Positions 1-9,037 are shown, numbered from the stretch's first letter. The stretch: DNA of 64,000 nucleotides from Rhodoblastus sp. (GCF_019449565.1 NZ_JAGRPM010000084.1:62001-126000); one strand, 5' to 3'. Numbers and translations: made by a program. The notes: generated by a model from the sequence alone, not told the origin.

Positions 1-594
1 CTGCGAGATCATCATGATTCCGGTGTGAGGAAATGGGCGGAAATCTGGGCCGCGCATGTTTTTCGCTATTCGCGACGGGATCAATTGTCGATCAATCTGG
101 CTTTTCGGAACGCTGGATTGACGCCGAAAGCGATCGACGTCGAGAATCATGAGTCATGGTTCCACAGCTGGCCGGTCACGATCGGTCGCGATCGTTCGAA
201 GGGCATGCGCGACACGCTCACCGCTCTTAGCCCCATGGTCTTCCGCCTCAGGAAAGCCGAACTTGAGCTTGCCGAAAATGCGCGTGCGCGCGAAGACCTT
301 GCCAGGGAACTCGAAGAGCGTCTTGCAGAGGAGCAAATACGGCGTTCGGAGGACTCGGATACGCTCGCTGCAAGCCAGCGGGAACTGGAGCACGTGCGCA
401 GTGAACGGGAGCAGATGCGCAGTGAACTGGAAACCGGGCGCAGCGCATTGGAACAATCGCGCGGCGCGCTGGATTCGGCGCGGCGCGAGCTGGCCGAATC
501 CGCCCTGCGCGAGGCGCAGCTTTGGGCGCGCTATGTCGCCTTGCGCAAGAGAACTGTGTTGCGTTTGCCGCGCTGGCTGGTCCGCCAGGGCTGA
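1..594 (+). CDS. C-terminal part of a glycosyltransferase-like protein with coiled-coil tail (partial)
   Basis: The reading frame is open from base 1, so the gene begins upstream of the window; the GTG at 25 is probably internal. The first ~35 residues include a segment RRDQLSINLAFRNAGL that resembles the end of DUF616/TOD1-type glycosyltransferase-like domains. After that comes a long Glu/Arg/Ala-rich heptad stretch (about residues 75-170) that should form a coiled coil, then a basic tail. The resemblance is from memory of family motifs and is weak. Function unknown beyond a possible role in surface polysaccharide or protein glycosylation. Confidence 0.5.
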   Translation: MRDHHDSGVRKWAEIWAAHVFRYSRRDQLSINLAFRNAGLTPKAIDVENHESWFHSWPVTIGRDRSKGMRDTLTALSPMVFRLRKAELELAENARAREDLARELEERLAEEQIRRSEDSDTLAASQRELEHVRSEREQMRSELETGRSALEQSRGALDSARRELAESALREAQLWARYVALRKRTVLRLPRWLVRQG

Positions 595-697
595 TCCGGG
601 CGAGAGCCGGTCTCGGCGTCAAGCGGGCGGAGGAGATCTCCCCTTGCGCCGCCGCGCCAAGCCTTTACAACGCGCGGCAACACTCAAAGGAGAAAAC

Positions 698-1408
698 ATG
701 CGCCCATCCCATCGCGCGCCGGACGTCATGCGTCCCGTCTCAATGCAGCGCAATGTCGCGCGTTACGCCGAAGGCTCTTGCTTGGTGAAATTCGGCGAAA
801 CCCACGTGCTCTGCACCGCCTCACTGGAGGACAAGCCGCCGATGTGGCTGCGCGGACAGGGCAAGGGCTGGATCACTGCGGAATATTCCATGCTGCCGCG
901 CGCCACCCATACCCGCACCCGGCGCGAAACGAGCAAGCCCTCCGGACGCACACAGGAAATCCAGCGGCTGATCGGCCGCTCCCTGCGTGCGGTCACCAAC
1001 CTCCAGGCCATGGGCGAGCGCCAGATCACGCTGGACTGCGACGTGTTGCAGGCCGATGGCGGCACCCGTACGGCGGCGATCACCGGCGCCTGGGTGGCGC
1101 TGCACGATTGCCTGAAATGGATGCGCGGCCGCTCCATGATCAAGGACATGCCGATCAAGGAGCATGTCGCGGCGGTCTCCTGCGGCATCTATCGGGGCGT
1201 GCCGGTGCTCGACCTCGATTACGCCGAGGATTCCTCCGCCCATACCGATGGCAATTTCGTCATCACCGGCTCAGGCGGGCTGGTCGAGGTTCAGGCGACG
1301 GCGGAAGGCGCGGTTTTCTCGGAAGCCGAACTGACCACCTTGCTGGGCCTCGCGCGCGGCGGCGTGAACCTGCTGGTGGAATTGCAGAAGCAGGCGATTG
1401 AGTCGTGA
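698..1408 (+). CDS. rph: Ribonuclease PH
   Basis: 236 aa, the usual RNase PH length. It is a phosphorolytic 3'-5' exoribonuclease that trims tRNA 3' ends in the cytoplasm. The family opening (RPSHRAPDVMRPV), the RTRRETSKPSGRTQEIQRL segment and the DCDVLQADGGTRTAAITGA phosphate-site block are all present. The frame is open further upstream, but ATG 698 follows an AAAGGAG ribosome-binding site at 686-692 and gives the canonical N-terminus. The 3' end overlaps the next gene in a GTGA junction, which indicates translational coupling with rdgB. Confidence 0.95.
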   Translation: MRPSHRAPDVMRPVSMQRNVARYAEGSCLVKFGETHVLCTASLEDKPPMWLRGQGKGWITAEYSMLPRATHTRTRRETSKPSGRTQEIQRLIGRSLRAVTNLQAMGERQITLDCDVLQADGGTRTAAITGAWVALHDCLKWMRGRSMIKDMPIKEHVAAVSCGIYRGVPVLDLDYAEDSSAHTDGNFVITGSGGLVEVQATAEGAVFSEAELTTLLGLARGGVNLLVELQKQAIES

Positions 1409-2034
1409 GCAGGAGGCTCGCAGGCAAGATCGTCATAGCTACCCATAATGCGGGCAAATTGCGCGAAATGCGCGAATTGCTCGCGCCTTATGGGATCGAG
1501 GCGGTTTCGGCGGGCGAACTCGGTCTGGCCGAGCCGGAGGAGACCGGCGATGATTTCATCGCCAACGCTCTGATCAAGGCGCGGGCTGCGGCGCAAGGCG
1601 CGGGCCTGCCGGCTCTGGCCGACGATTCCGGCCTCTGCGTTGAGGCTCTGGGCGGAGCGCCGGGAATTTATTCCGCGCGCTGGGCGGGCGACGCCAAGGA
1701 CTTTTCCGCCGCCATGGCGCGGATCGAGGAAGAGCTGCGCAAATCTGGCTCGCCTTCGCGACGCGCCCATTTCGTCTCGGCTCTGGCTCTGGCCTGGCCG
1801 GATGGCGAAACCGCGACTTTCGAGGGCAAGGTGTTCGGCGACCTCGCCTTCCCGCCGCGCGGAACGGCGGGTTTCGGCTATGATCCCTGCTTCACGCCGG
1901 ATGGCTACGAACGCACTTTCGGCGAGATGAGCGCTGAGGAAAAGCACGGCATTCCCGCCGATGGCTCGGAAGCCCTGTCACATCGCGCTAGGGCCTTCCA
2001 GATGCTCGCGGCGGCCTTGCTGGCGCGGGACTAA
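1405..2034 (+). CDS. rdgB: RdgB/HAM1-type XTP/dITP pyrophosphatase
   Basis: 209 aa. It hydrolyses dITP, XTP and ITP to monophosphates and so keeps deaminated purines out of DNA. The N-terminal ATHNAGKLREM motif, the LADDSGLCVEALGGAPGIYSAR block and the GFGYDPCF motif are family hallmarks. The GTG start overlaps the rph stop (GTGA). rph-rdgB-hemW is a common alphaproteobacterial run; here hemW is displaced about 3.2 kb downstream. Confidence 0.93.
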   Translation: MSRRLAGKIVIATHNAGKLREMRELLAPYGIEAVSAGELGLAEPEETGDDFIANALIKARAAAQGAGLPALADDSGLCVEALGGAPGIYSARWAGDAKDFSAAMARIEEELRKSGSPSRRAHFVSALALAWPDGETATFEGKVFGDLAFPPRGTAGFGYDPCFTPDGYERTFGEMSAEEKHGIPADGSEALSHRARAFQMLAAALLARD

Positions 2035-2152
2035 AGCCTCCGCCGCCGGGCGATGGCGCCCGCCTTCGTCCTCCCGCGCGCCGTCGATCCGTGCTAGTGT
2101 CGCTCTCGTCAAGGGCGGGCTTGATCGCCGTCCTTGGAAGGGAGCGACGCCC

Positions 2153-2365
2153 ATGCGCTACGTTCTTGCCGTGATACTGGCCTGCGCCGTCGGCGTGCCG
2201 GCGGCCCATGCCTTCCCCACTTTCAGCCCCAACGCAGTTTCGCTGTCGAAAACCGACCCGATTGCGCAGACGGCGACGAAGCGCGGCCATGCACGCGTTT
2301 CTCGCCGAGGGCGCAGCCGCAGCCTCGGCGGCATCCATCCTTTGGTCGGCAGCGGCGATTATTGA
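2153..2365 (+). CDS. Small secreted hypothetical protein
   Basis: 70 aa. A clear signal peptide (MRYVLAVILACAVGVPAAHA) is followed by a short basic, Ser/Gly-rich mature part. ATG 2153 sits after a GGAAGGGAG ribosome-binding site at about 2136-2144; a longer open frame exists upstream but overlaps rdgB. No family recognised. It is convergent with the next gene. The signal peptide and good RBS support it, but its small size leaves doubt. Confidence 0.5.
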   Translation: MRYVLAVILACAVGVPAAHAFPTFSPNAVSLSKTDPIAQTATKRGHARVSRRGRSRSLGGIHPLVGSGDY

Positions 2366-2398
2366 AGCTGGCGACCGGGGCGCGGACTTGCGGCTTGA

Positions 2399-3607
2399 CT
2401 AGTTCTTGGCGCCGACAAAAGTCTTGAAGTCCCCGATTGTTTCGACCCAGCGGCCGATGTCCGCTTCCAGATTGCCGCGCGCGACGCCATAGCGCAGGTT
2501 GATGTCGAAGGAAATGTTCGGGTCGCCGTCCTTGTCGAGATAGGCCTTGCTCCAGCGCTTCTTCTGGTTCCACTCGTTGATCCGGGCGCTGGTCGGTTTG
2601 TTGTCGGTTTCGAAGCCGTGATAAAACTCGATTGACTTGCAATCGGCGCCCTTGTCGCAACCGTAGAACGAGATCGTCCAGCCCGCGCCATTGGAGCGAT
2701 TCTTGATATAGGGATTGCCATTCTTGTCCTTGGTCAGCGCGGCGTCGCCGTAACGGGCGGCCATCGCCACGATCGCGTCGACGTCCGAGCCGGTGATCAT
2801 CCCGGACGCCGGGCCGGCCGCGACCGCCGGCGTCGCGGCGGCTGAGGGTTGGGGCGGGTCGAGGGGCTTCAGCCTGATGCCGCTGCCTTCGACTTCCGCC
2901 GCGGCAAGCTTCGCCATTTCCGCAACGCCAGCAGCGAACGCCGCCTGTCCGGGGCCGCAATATTTCTGCTTGTTGTTGCCGAAGGTCGCGACGGTTCGGT
3001 CGAGCACATCGTCCAGCTCCTTGTCGGTCAGCTGCGATTCCGGCTTCAGCACATTGATGTTGCCGAGGATCGTATTCACGGCGGCGGGATCGAGGGCGAA
3101 GTCGCATAGTTTCGAGATCGCCACGATCGCCATATAGCCGCCAATGCCGTTTTGCGCTTTCTGTTTTACGGCGTCGGCGGGCGGATCGGCGGGGAAGGAG
3201 GCCAGCGGGACCTTCGACGCCGGGATTTGCGCCTGGGCGACTCCGGTCCTGGCTGCGGCGGCGAGAGGCTCCTTGGCCATTTCGGAAATCATGGCGTTGA
3301 ATTTGTCCGGTCCCCAGACGCAGGTCTCGGCGTCATGGCCGCTGAGCTGCTTGACGCTGTCCTTCATCATCACGTCGATAGCGGCGGCGGGAATGCTGAA
3401 CTTGCTCGCCAGCGCCGCGATGTTGGAATCCAGCGCGCCGGCGATCGGCTTCTCGATCTCGAATTTGCAGACGCTGGCGAAGGCCTTGATGGTGACATAG
3501 CCGCTGATCGCGCCTGAGGCGAGTTCGCTGCCGCTCTCCGCCCGGGCCTGCGACCCCGTGAGCGCAAACAGGCAGATTGAGGCTCTCATGAGCGATTTTG
3601 GGGACAT
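2399..3607 (-). CDS. Secreted two-repeat protein with C-terminal YbjN domain
   Basis: 402 aa with an N-terminal signal peptide ending near ARA-ES. Residues ~30-125 and ~150-250 are two related helical repeats, each beginning G-[AI]-[SG]-GY-x-[TA]-I and carrying two cysteines (V-C-K..T-C-V and L-C-D..Y-C-G), probably a disulphide per repeat. The last ~130 residues match the YbjN-type domain (PF10722), with the SARINEWNQKKRWSKAYLDK signature, DGD and a helical end. YbjN proteins are linked to motility/stress regulation in enterobacteria, but the biochemical role is unknown. Periplasmic location is inferred from the signal peptide. Confidence 0.7.
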   Translation of the reverse strand: MSPKSLMRASICLFALTGSQARAESGSELASGAISGYVTIKAFASVCKFEIEKPIAGALDSNIAALASKFSIPAAAIDVMMKDSVKQLSGHDAETCVWGPDKFNAMISEMAKEPLAAAARTGVAQAQIPASKVPLASFPADPPADAVKQKAQNGIGGYMAIVAISKLCDFALDPAAVNTILGNINVLKPESQLTDKELDDVLDRTVATFGNNKQKYCGPGQAAFAAGVAEMAKLAAAEVEGSGIRLKPLDPPQPSAAATPAVAAGPASGMITGSDVDAIVAMAARYGDAALTKDKNGNPYIKNRSNGAGWTISFYGCDKGADCKSIEFYHGFETDNKPTSARINEWNQKKRWSKAYLDKDGDPNISFDINLRYGVARGNLEADIGRWVETIGDFKTFVGAKN

Positions 3608-4272
3608 TTTGGCTGAGCCTCTGGCAGGAAAAGACAGCGGAGGATTGAATTGCTACAGCGTAGCCATGTTGCCTGCTCCTGTCTGCCCGCAAAATTTCTA
3701 GATTATCCAAGTCAGCCGCCCATGGCGCGGGCAGAAAGGCTTGCGCCGTGGCCATTTCAGGCGATGTGTTGCAATTGTTTTGAGCTTCAAAGGCTCAAGT
3801 TAACTAATTCGAGTTAACGCGAAGAACTTAACCGTGCATCTCATTGAGTCAAAATGGAAAAAGTCGCGCATTTACTAAGTAGTTCGAATCAATTTTACAA
3901 TTTTATACAAATATGACACTTTTCTGACAGTCGGATTGTCAGGCGTAACAAAGGCTGCCATTTCGCCAGCATCGAAACGCATCAAAAGGCGAGCCAAACT
4001 ACCACTTTTGCCATCCAGCGGCTTCGCCGCCACGGCTTGCGTGGATCTGGTCTTACTCCTGCGCCGCTGTTTGTGGCGTTTGGTCTTGTTAATTCAGGCA
4101 GCGTAGCAGCTTGCTTAAGTATCATAATCGTTAAATCTGAAATTTTATAATATATTAATCATAATATACAATTGATAGTACGATAGATGAAATATCTAAA
4201 AGAGCGAAAGCGTCGCCATAAAGCGCCATGACGCGCTTCGGTATTTCCGTGTCTGAGTTGGGGGGATGAACA
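3608..4272. other. AT-rich divergent intergenic region
   Basis: About 665 bp without a convincing gene, between the divergent YbjN-domain gene and the LuxR-type regulator. It is much more AT-rich than its surroundings, especially 3780-3960 and 4120-4200. It contains a potentially structured stretch at 3993-4084 (described in the findings). Promoters for both neighbours presumably lie here, but no site stood out clearly enough to call. Confidence 0.6.
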
Positions 4273-5094
4273 ATGTTGAATTCTGATCGGTCTATATTCG
4301 GAGAGTTCGGAGTGAAGTCATCCATTTTTACCATGGCCCCCAATAGAGCGGCTGGAGAAAAGGAATCCCGGGCCGTGAGATCCGACGTATCGGGACGCAT
4401 TGTGATCGTGGAGCACAACGCCTTCCTTCGGGATTGTTTGCAGCGCAGCGTCGACAGTTACTGGCCGGGCGAGGCCGCCGCTTTCGCGAGCCTGTCTGAC
4501 CTGGCGCAGTCGCGCGCTCTCAGCCCCTCGGCTCTGGTGGTTTTGTCGACCTATTCGCTATCCGACGAAGAAGCGGAATCCGAACTTGCCCAACTGGTGG
4601 CTTTCGATCCGCCTGTTCGCTGCATGGTGCTGGCGAAGACCGACAATCTGGATGAGGCGCTGGCCGTAATTGACGCCGGCGCCAATGGATATATCTCGAT
4701 GAGCGCGGGATTCGAAGTTTTTGCCCAGGCCATAAGATTTGTCGGCGCAGGCGGAACCTATGTCCCGCCGCAATGTCTCCTGTCGGCCCGACAGGCGACA
4801 GCGGCCGCCACCGAACAGGTCGCCGAGAATGGCGTCACCGGCCGCGAACTGAAAGTGATCCAGGGGATTCGCCAGGGCAAGCCCAACAAGGTGATCGCCT
4901 ATGAACTGAACATGTGCGAGAGCACGGTCAAGGTTCACGTGCGCAACATCATGAAAAAGCTGAATGCGAGGAACCGCACCGAAGTCGCCATGAAGGCCGG
5001 CGATCTGTCCCTGCCGGCCCCCCGCGACGAAATTGGCGGGCGGTCTCGAGTGCTGGATGGCGCGGCCTTCCGGACGAGCGCCAGCAGGGAATGA
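4273..5094 (+). CDS. LuxR/FixJ-type regulator with degenerate receiver domain
   Basis: 273 aa. An N-terminal extension of ~40 residues precedes a receiver-like fold (~41-165) and a LuxR-type HTH (~190-250; VTGRELKVIQGIRQGKPNKVIAYELNMCESTVKVHVRNIMKKL split across helices). In the receiver the beta-3 position that normally carries the phospho-accepting Asp reads ALVVLSTYSL, and the beta-5 Lys region reads GYISMSAG, so both key residues appear to be missing. This suggests a phosphorylation-independent regulator. No histidine kinase is adjacent. Start chosen at ATG 4273 after a GGGGG-containing RBS. Confidence 0.8.
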   Translation: MLNSDRSIFGEFGVKSSIFTMAPNRAAGEKESRAVRSDVSGRIVIVEHNAFLRDCLQRSVDSYWPGEAAAFASLSDLAQSRALSPSALVVLSTYSLSDEEAESELAQLVAFDPPVRCMVLAKTDNLDEALAVIDAGANGYISMSAGFEVFAQAIRFVGAGGTYVPPQCLLSARQATAAATEQVAENGVTGRELKVIQGIRQGKPNKVIAYELNMCESTVKVHVRNIMKKLNARNRTEVAMKAGDLSLPAPRDEIGGRSRVLDGAAFRTSASRE

Positions 5095-5241
5095 GCTGAA
5101 ACGGTTGAGGGGGCGGGGCCGATTCCGCCCCAAAACGTCGCGCCGGACGCGCCGCTCGCTCCCATTAACCCCGTCGCAATCAAGCTGAAGATTTCGTTAA
5201 GCGCCGCGTGACGGAAAATTCCAGAAATGGCATAAGGACGC

Positions 5242-6414
5242 ATGGCCAGCATCGCCCCCATGATTCCCGACCCCGGCTTTGGCGTTTACGTCCATTGGCC
5301 GTTCTGTTTGTCGAAATGTCCTTATTGCGACTTCAACAGCCATGTCCGGCGGGGCGGGGTCGACGAACCGCGCTTTCTCGCCGCCATTCAGGCCGAGTTG
5401 CAGCATCGCGCCGCACTGACGCAAGGGCGGCAGGTGCGTTCGATCTTTTTCGGCGGCGGCACGCCCTCGCTGATGGCGCCGGAGACGGTGGCCGCGATCA
5501 TCGAGACCATTGGCAAGCTGTGGAAGCTCGACCCCAAGGCGGAAATCACGCTGGAGGCCAATCCGACCAGCGTCGAGGCGGGGCGCTTCAGGGGCTATCG
5601 CCAGGCGGGCGTCAATCGCGTCTCGCTCGGCGTGCAGGCCTTCAATGACGCCGATCTGAAAATGCTGGGCCGCATGCATAGCGCCGAGGAGGCGATGCGC
5701 GCGCTGGACATTGCGGCGGCGACCTTCGATCGCATGTCCTTCGACCTGATCTACGCCCGCCCCGGCCAGTCGCCGCAGGTCTGGGCGCGCGAATTGACCG
5801 AGGCGCTGGCCCGCGCGCCGGAACATCTTTCGCTCTACCAGCTCACCATCGAGCCGGACACGATGTTCGAGCAGCTCTATCGCGCGGGCAAGCTGAAGAT
5901 TCCCAAGGCGGATGTGGCGCGCGACCTGTGGGACGTGACGCAGGAGCTGACCGAAAAGGCCGGCATGCCGGCCTATGAGATTTCCAACCATGCCCGGCCC
6001 GGCAGCGAGAGCCGGCACAATCTGATCTATTGGCGCTATGGCGAATATGTCGGCGTCGGCCCCGGCGCGCATGGCCGCATCGTCGCCGCCAAGGGCGGGC
6101 GCCGCGCCCACGCCACCGAACCGCATCCGGAAATGTGGCTCACTGTGGTGGAGAGCGAAGGCACCGGCCTCGTCGAGGACGAGGCGCTGTCGATGGAGGC
6201 GCAGGGCGACGAATTCCTGCTGATGGGACTGCGGCTGACGGAAGGCATCGACCCCGCGCGCTTCCAGGCCCTGACCGGCAAGAGATTCGAGGCCTCGCGC
6301 GTCGCCGATCTCATCGCCAATGGCATGGTGGAATATACCCGCCAGGGCCGCATCCGCGTGACCTCGGAAGGCTTTCCCGTGCTCGACGCCGTGGTGGCCG
6401 ATCTCGCGGCCTGA
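5242..6414 (+). CDS. hemW: Radical SAM heme chaperone HemW
   Basis: 390 aa, normal family length. The CLSKCPYC motif (C22, C26, C29) binds the radical-SAM 4Fe-4S cluster. The FFGGGTPSLM segment and the VSLGVQAFND motif match HemW, a heme-binding chaperone formerly annotated as oxygen-independent coproporphyrinogen oxidase. ATG 5242 is preceded by AAGGA. It is normally found directly after rph-rdgB; here two regulatory/unknown genes intervene. Confidence 0.93.
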   Translation: MASIAPMIPDPGFGVYVHWPFCLSKCPYCDFNSHVRRGGVDEPRFLAAIQAELQHRAALTQGRQVRSIFFGGGTPSLMAPETVAAIIETIGKLWKLDPKAEITLEANPTSVEAGRFRGYRQAGVNRVSLGVQAFNDADLKMLGRMHSAEEAMRALDIAAATFDRMSFDLIYARPGQSPQVWARELTEALARAPEHLSLYQLTIEPDTMFEQLYRAGKLKIPKADVARDLWDVTQELTEKAGMPAYEISNHARPGSESRHNLIYWRYGEYVGVGPGAHGRIVAAKGGRRAHATEPHPEMWLTVVESEGTGLVEDEALSMEAQGDEFLLMGLRLTEGIDPARFQALTGKRFEASRVADLIANGMVEYTRQGRIRVTSEGFPVLDAVVADLAA

Positions 6415-6477
6415 ACGCCCGCGCCTTATTTTGAACAATTCCATAGGGTGACTCGGCCCAAAACAAGGGGCCGATTC

Positions 6478-6726
6478 ATGATCAGGAAATTCTTCGTCGC
6501 CGCGCTCGCGCTGGGATTGTCGCTGGCCAGCGCCGAGGCTTTGGCAGATGAACGCGGCCTGGACGGCCTGCTGGGGGCGGGCGCCGGCGCGCTGGTGTTC
6601 GGCCCGGTCGGGCTCGTCGCAGGCGGCGTCATCGGCTATTCGGCCGGCCCGCACATCAATTGCGGCCTTCGCGGCGGCTGCGGCCGCCACCGCCATTATC
6701 GCCGCCAACAGGCCCGGCGGTATTGA
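6478..6726 (+). CDS. Small secreted glycine-zipper-like protein
   Basis: 82 aa. A signal peptide (cleavage near ALA-DE) is followed by a Gly/Ala-rich hydrophobic segment (GLLGAGAGALVFGPVGLVAGG) of glycine-zipper type and a His/Arg-rich tail with two cysteines. ATG 6478 lies after an AAGGGG ribosome-binding site. Probably an envelope protein of unknown function; convergent with the J-domain gene. Confidence 0.55.
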   Translation: MIRKFFVAALALGLSLASAEALADERGLDGLLGAGAGALVFGPVGLVAGGVIGYSAGPHINCGLRGGCGRHRHYRRQQARRY

Positions 6727-6733
6727 TCCCGCG

Positions 6734-7234
6734 CTAATTGACCGATGACGCCCGCTCCATCAAGGCGTCGCGGGCTTCGGTCAGGCGGCAGTAAGCGTCA
6801 TGGTCGCCGCCGACGTCGGGATGGGTGGTCTTGGCGAGGCGGCGAAAGGCCGAATTGATTTCGGCCGTCGTGAGTGCGCCCTCGGACGGAAGCTCCAGCA
6901 ATGCGCGATATTCGCTGTCGTCATCCGGCTCGGCGAAGCGTTTGGCGAATTCCCGGTTGAATTGTTCGGCATAGGCGCGGCGTTGTTCGCGCGCCTGCAA
7001 GCGCAGCTCGGTCTGATCCTCCTGCCATTTCCGCCGCGACATGACGAGGCAGGCGCCGAAGGCGATGCGGCCAAGGGTTTCGAGTTCGTCGAGATTGAAC
7101 GGGCCGACAATGTCATAGGGCTCCGCGAGCCAGGCGTTTCGGCCCGACGAATCCTGTTCGATACGGCCCATCGCCACCATGTCGAGCACGCCCAGCGAAC
7201 CGTTCCAGACCACCCATTCCGTATTGTCGTTCAT
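6734..7234 (-). CDS. J-domain (DnaJ-like) protein
   Basis: 166 aa. The C-terminal ~55 residues form a J domain with the diagnostic HPD tripeptide (THPDVGGDHDAY) after an SAFRRLA helix, so it should stimulate an Hsp70. The N-terminal ~110 residues, with WVVWNGSLGVLDMV at the start and a charged helical middle, are not a family I recognise. J domains at the C-terminus are typical of specialised co-chaperones. Single gene, convergent with the glycine-rich protein. Confidence 0.8.
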   Translation of the reverse strand: MNDNTEWVVWNGSLGVLDMVAMGRIEQDSSGRNAWLAEPYDIVGPFNLDELETLGRIAFGACLVMSRRKWQEDQTELRLQAREQRRAYAEQFNREFAKRFAEPDDDSEYRALLELPSEGALTTAEINSAFRRLAKTTHPDVGGDHDAYCRLTEARDALMERASSVN

Positions 7235-7340
7235 GCGAAACGCTTCCCGTTGCCGGCGCGGCGCGTCGCATTTGCTTCAAGCATCCAGATGCGATCCCGC
7301 TTTTGCGGCCCGGCATGCAGGAACGAAGCCACAGTTATGG

Positions 7341-8102
7341 CTAGGTCCGCAGGCGGTAGCCGGTCTTGAAGATCACGACGACAACAACGATGCAGGTGAC
7401 GAGCATGGTCAAGGTCAGGGCGAGGCTGATGGCGGGCCCCACGGCGGCGATGCCGTAAAAGGCCCAGCGGAAGCTGTCCACCAGATAGACGATGGGGTTG
7501 AACAAAGCGACATTGCGCCAGAGCGGCGGCAGCATGTCGATCGAATAGAAGGTGCCGCCCAGGAAGGTCAGCGGCGAAATGACCATCAGCGGAATGATCT
7601 GCAATTTCTCGAATCCATCCGCCCACAGGCCCAGTATGAAGCCGAACAGGGCAAAAGTGACCGAAATCAGCACCAGAAAGCCGAACGACCAGAATGGGTG
7701 AACCAGCTCGAAGGAGACGAAAAGCCGCGCGGTGGCGAATATGATCAATCCGAGCAAGACAGATTTGGTCGCGGCCGCGCCGACGAAGCCGAGCAAAACC
7801 TCGAAGGCCGAGACCGGCGCGGACAATATCTCATAGATCGTGCCGGTGAAACGCGGCAAATAAATGCCGAAGGAGGCGTTGGATACGCTCTCTGTCAGCA
7901 CCGCGAGAAGGATCAGGCCGGGCACGATGAAGGCGGCAAAGGGCACGCCGTCGATGGGCTGCATGCGCGGGCCGATGGCCCCGCCGAACACGATGAAATA
8001 AAGCGCCGTCGAAAGCACAGGCGAGGCGATGCTCTGGAACAGCGTGCGCCAGGTGCGCGCGAGTTCGAATAGATAGATGGCGCGGACGGCGGAGTAGTTC
8101 AT
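7341..8102 (-). CDS. ABC-2 type transporter permease
   Basis: 253 aa with six predicted membrane segments, typical of YadH/NodJ/DrrB permeases; the PFNPIVYLVDSFRW-type segment (here ALFNPIVYLVDSFRW) is the ABC-2 signature near the C-terminus. Starts in an ATGA overlap with the ATPase gene, so the two are translationally coupled and form one exporter. The substrate cannot be inferred. Confidence 0.88.
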   Translation of the reverse strand: MNYSAVRAIYLFELARTWRTLFQSIASPVLSTALYFIVFGGAIGPRMQPIDGVPFAAFIVPGLILLAVLTESVSNASFGIYLPRFTGTIYEILSAPVSAFEVLLGFVGAAATKSVLLGLIIFATARLFVSFELVHPFWSFGFLVLISVTFALFGFILGLWADGFEKLQIIPLMVISPLTFLGGTFYSIDMLPPLWRNVALFNPIVYLVDSFRWAFYGIAAVGPAISLALTLTMLVTCIVVVVVIFKTGYRLRT

Positions 8103-9037
8103 CGGCTTTTGCCCACGAGATCGATGAAAATATCTTCCAGCGAGGATTGGCTGGACTGGACCGAGGCGAAATCAACGCCCCGCGCGAGGAGATTTTTCAG
8201 CAGCCGCGCGAGTCCGGCGTCCTTGCCACGTTCCGCTTCCTCACCGGCCTGAGTGAAGGACAGCGACTTGCCGTCGGGCGACAGGGTCAGCGGCAGGTCG
8301 AACAATCCGTCCGGAATGGCGTCGAGTTTTCGGGTCAGGCTCACGCAGACGCGCGTCTGGCCGAGACGGCGCATCAAGGCGTGCTTCTCCTCGACCAGGA
8401 TGATTTCGCCCTTGTCGATCACGCCGATCCGGTCGGCCATGTCCTCGGCTTCTTCGATATAATGTGTGGTGAGGATGATGGTGACGCCGCTTTCGCGCAG
8501 CTTGCGGACCATTTCCCACATGTCGCGGCGCAATTCGACGTCCACGCCGGCGGTCGGCTCGTCGAGGAACAGGATTTCCGGCTCATGCGCCAGAGCCTTG
8601 GCGATCAGCACGCGCCTTTTCATGCCTCCGGACAAGGCGCGGATATTGTCGTCCTTCTTGTCCCATAGCGAGAGGTCGCGCAGCACCTTTTCGACATAGG
8701 CCGGATTGGCCTTCTTGCCGAACAGGCCGCGCGAAAACACGGTCGTGTTCCAGACCGTCTCGAACATATTGGTCGCCAGTTCCTGCGGCACGAGGCCGAT
8801 CTTCTTGCGCGCCGAGCGATAATCCTGCGCAATGTCGAAGCCGTCGACCGTCACCTTGCCGCCGCTCGCGCGCACCAGCCCGCAGACGATCCCGATCAGC
8901 GTGGTCTTGCCGGCGCCGTTTGGCCCGAGCAGCGCGAAGATTTCGCCGCGGCGGATCGAAAGATCGACGCCTTTGAGCGCGGCGAAGCCGGTGGCGTAAG
9001 TCTTGGTCAGTTTTTCGACCGACAGCACATTGTCCAA
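8099..9037 (-). CDS. ABC transporter ATP-binding protein (YadG-like)
   Basis: About 312 aa. Walker A is GPNGAGKTT, the ABC signature is LSGGMKRR, and Walker B is ILFLDEP followed by the H-loop TTHY. A ~80-residue C-terminal extension is typical of ATPases paired with ABC-2 permeases. The frame is open to 9163, but alignment to the family places the start near 9037-9043. No ATG fits: TTG 9037 or TTG 9043, behind a GAGAGG site, are the best starts. It partners the overlapping permease gene. Confidence 0.88.
   Translation of the reverse strand: MDNVLSVEKLTKTYATGFAALKGVDLSIRRGEIFALLGPNGAGKTTLIGIVCGLVRASGGKVTVDGFDIAQDYRSARKKIGLVPQELATNMFETVWNTTVFSRGLFGKKANPAYVEKVLRDLSLWDKKDDNIRALSGGMKRRVLIAKALAHEPEILFLDEPTAGVDVELRRDMWEMVRKLRESGVTIILTTHYIEEAEDMADRIGVIDKGEIILVEEKHALMRRLGQTRVCVSLTRKLDAIPDGLFDLPLTLSPDGKSLSFTQAGEEAERGKDAGLARLLKNLLARGVDFASVQSSQSSLEDIFIDLVGKSR

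Noticed and set aside
5197..6708. 503-codon minus-strand open frame opposite hemW
   Set aside because: Shadow frame of hemW with typical His/Arg/Gly-rich shadow composition.
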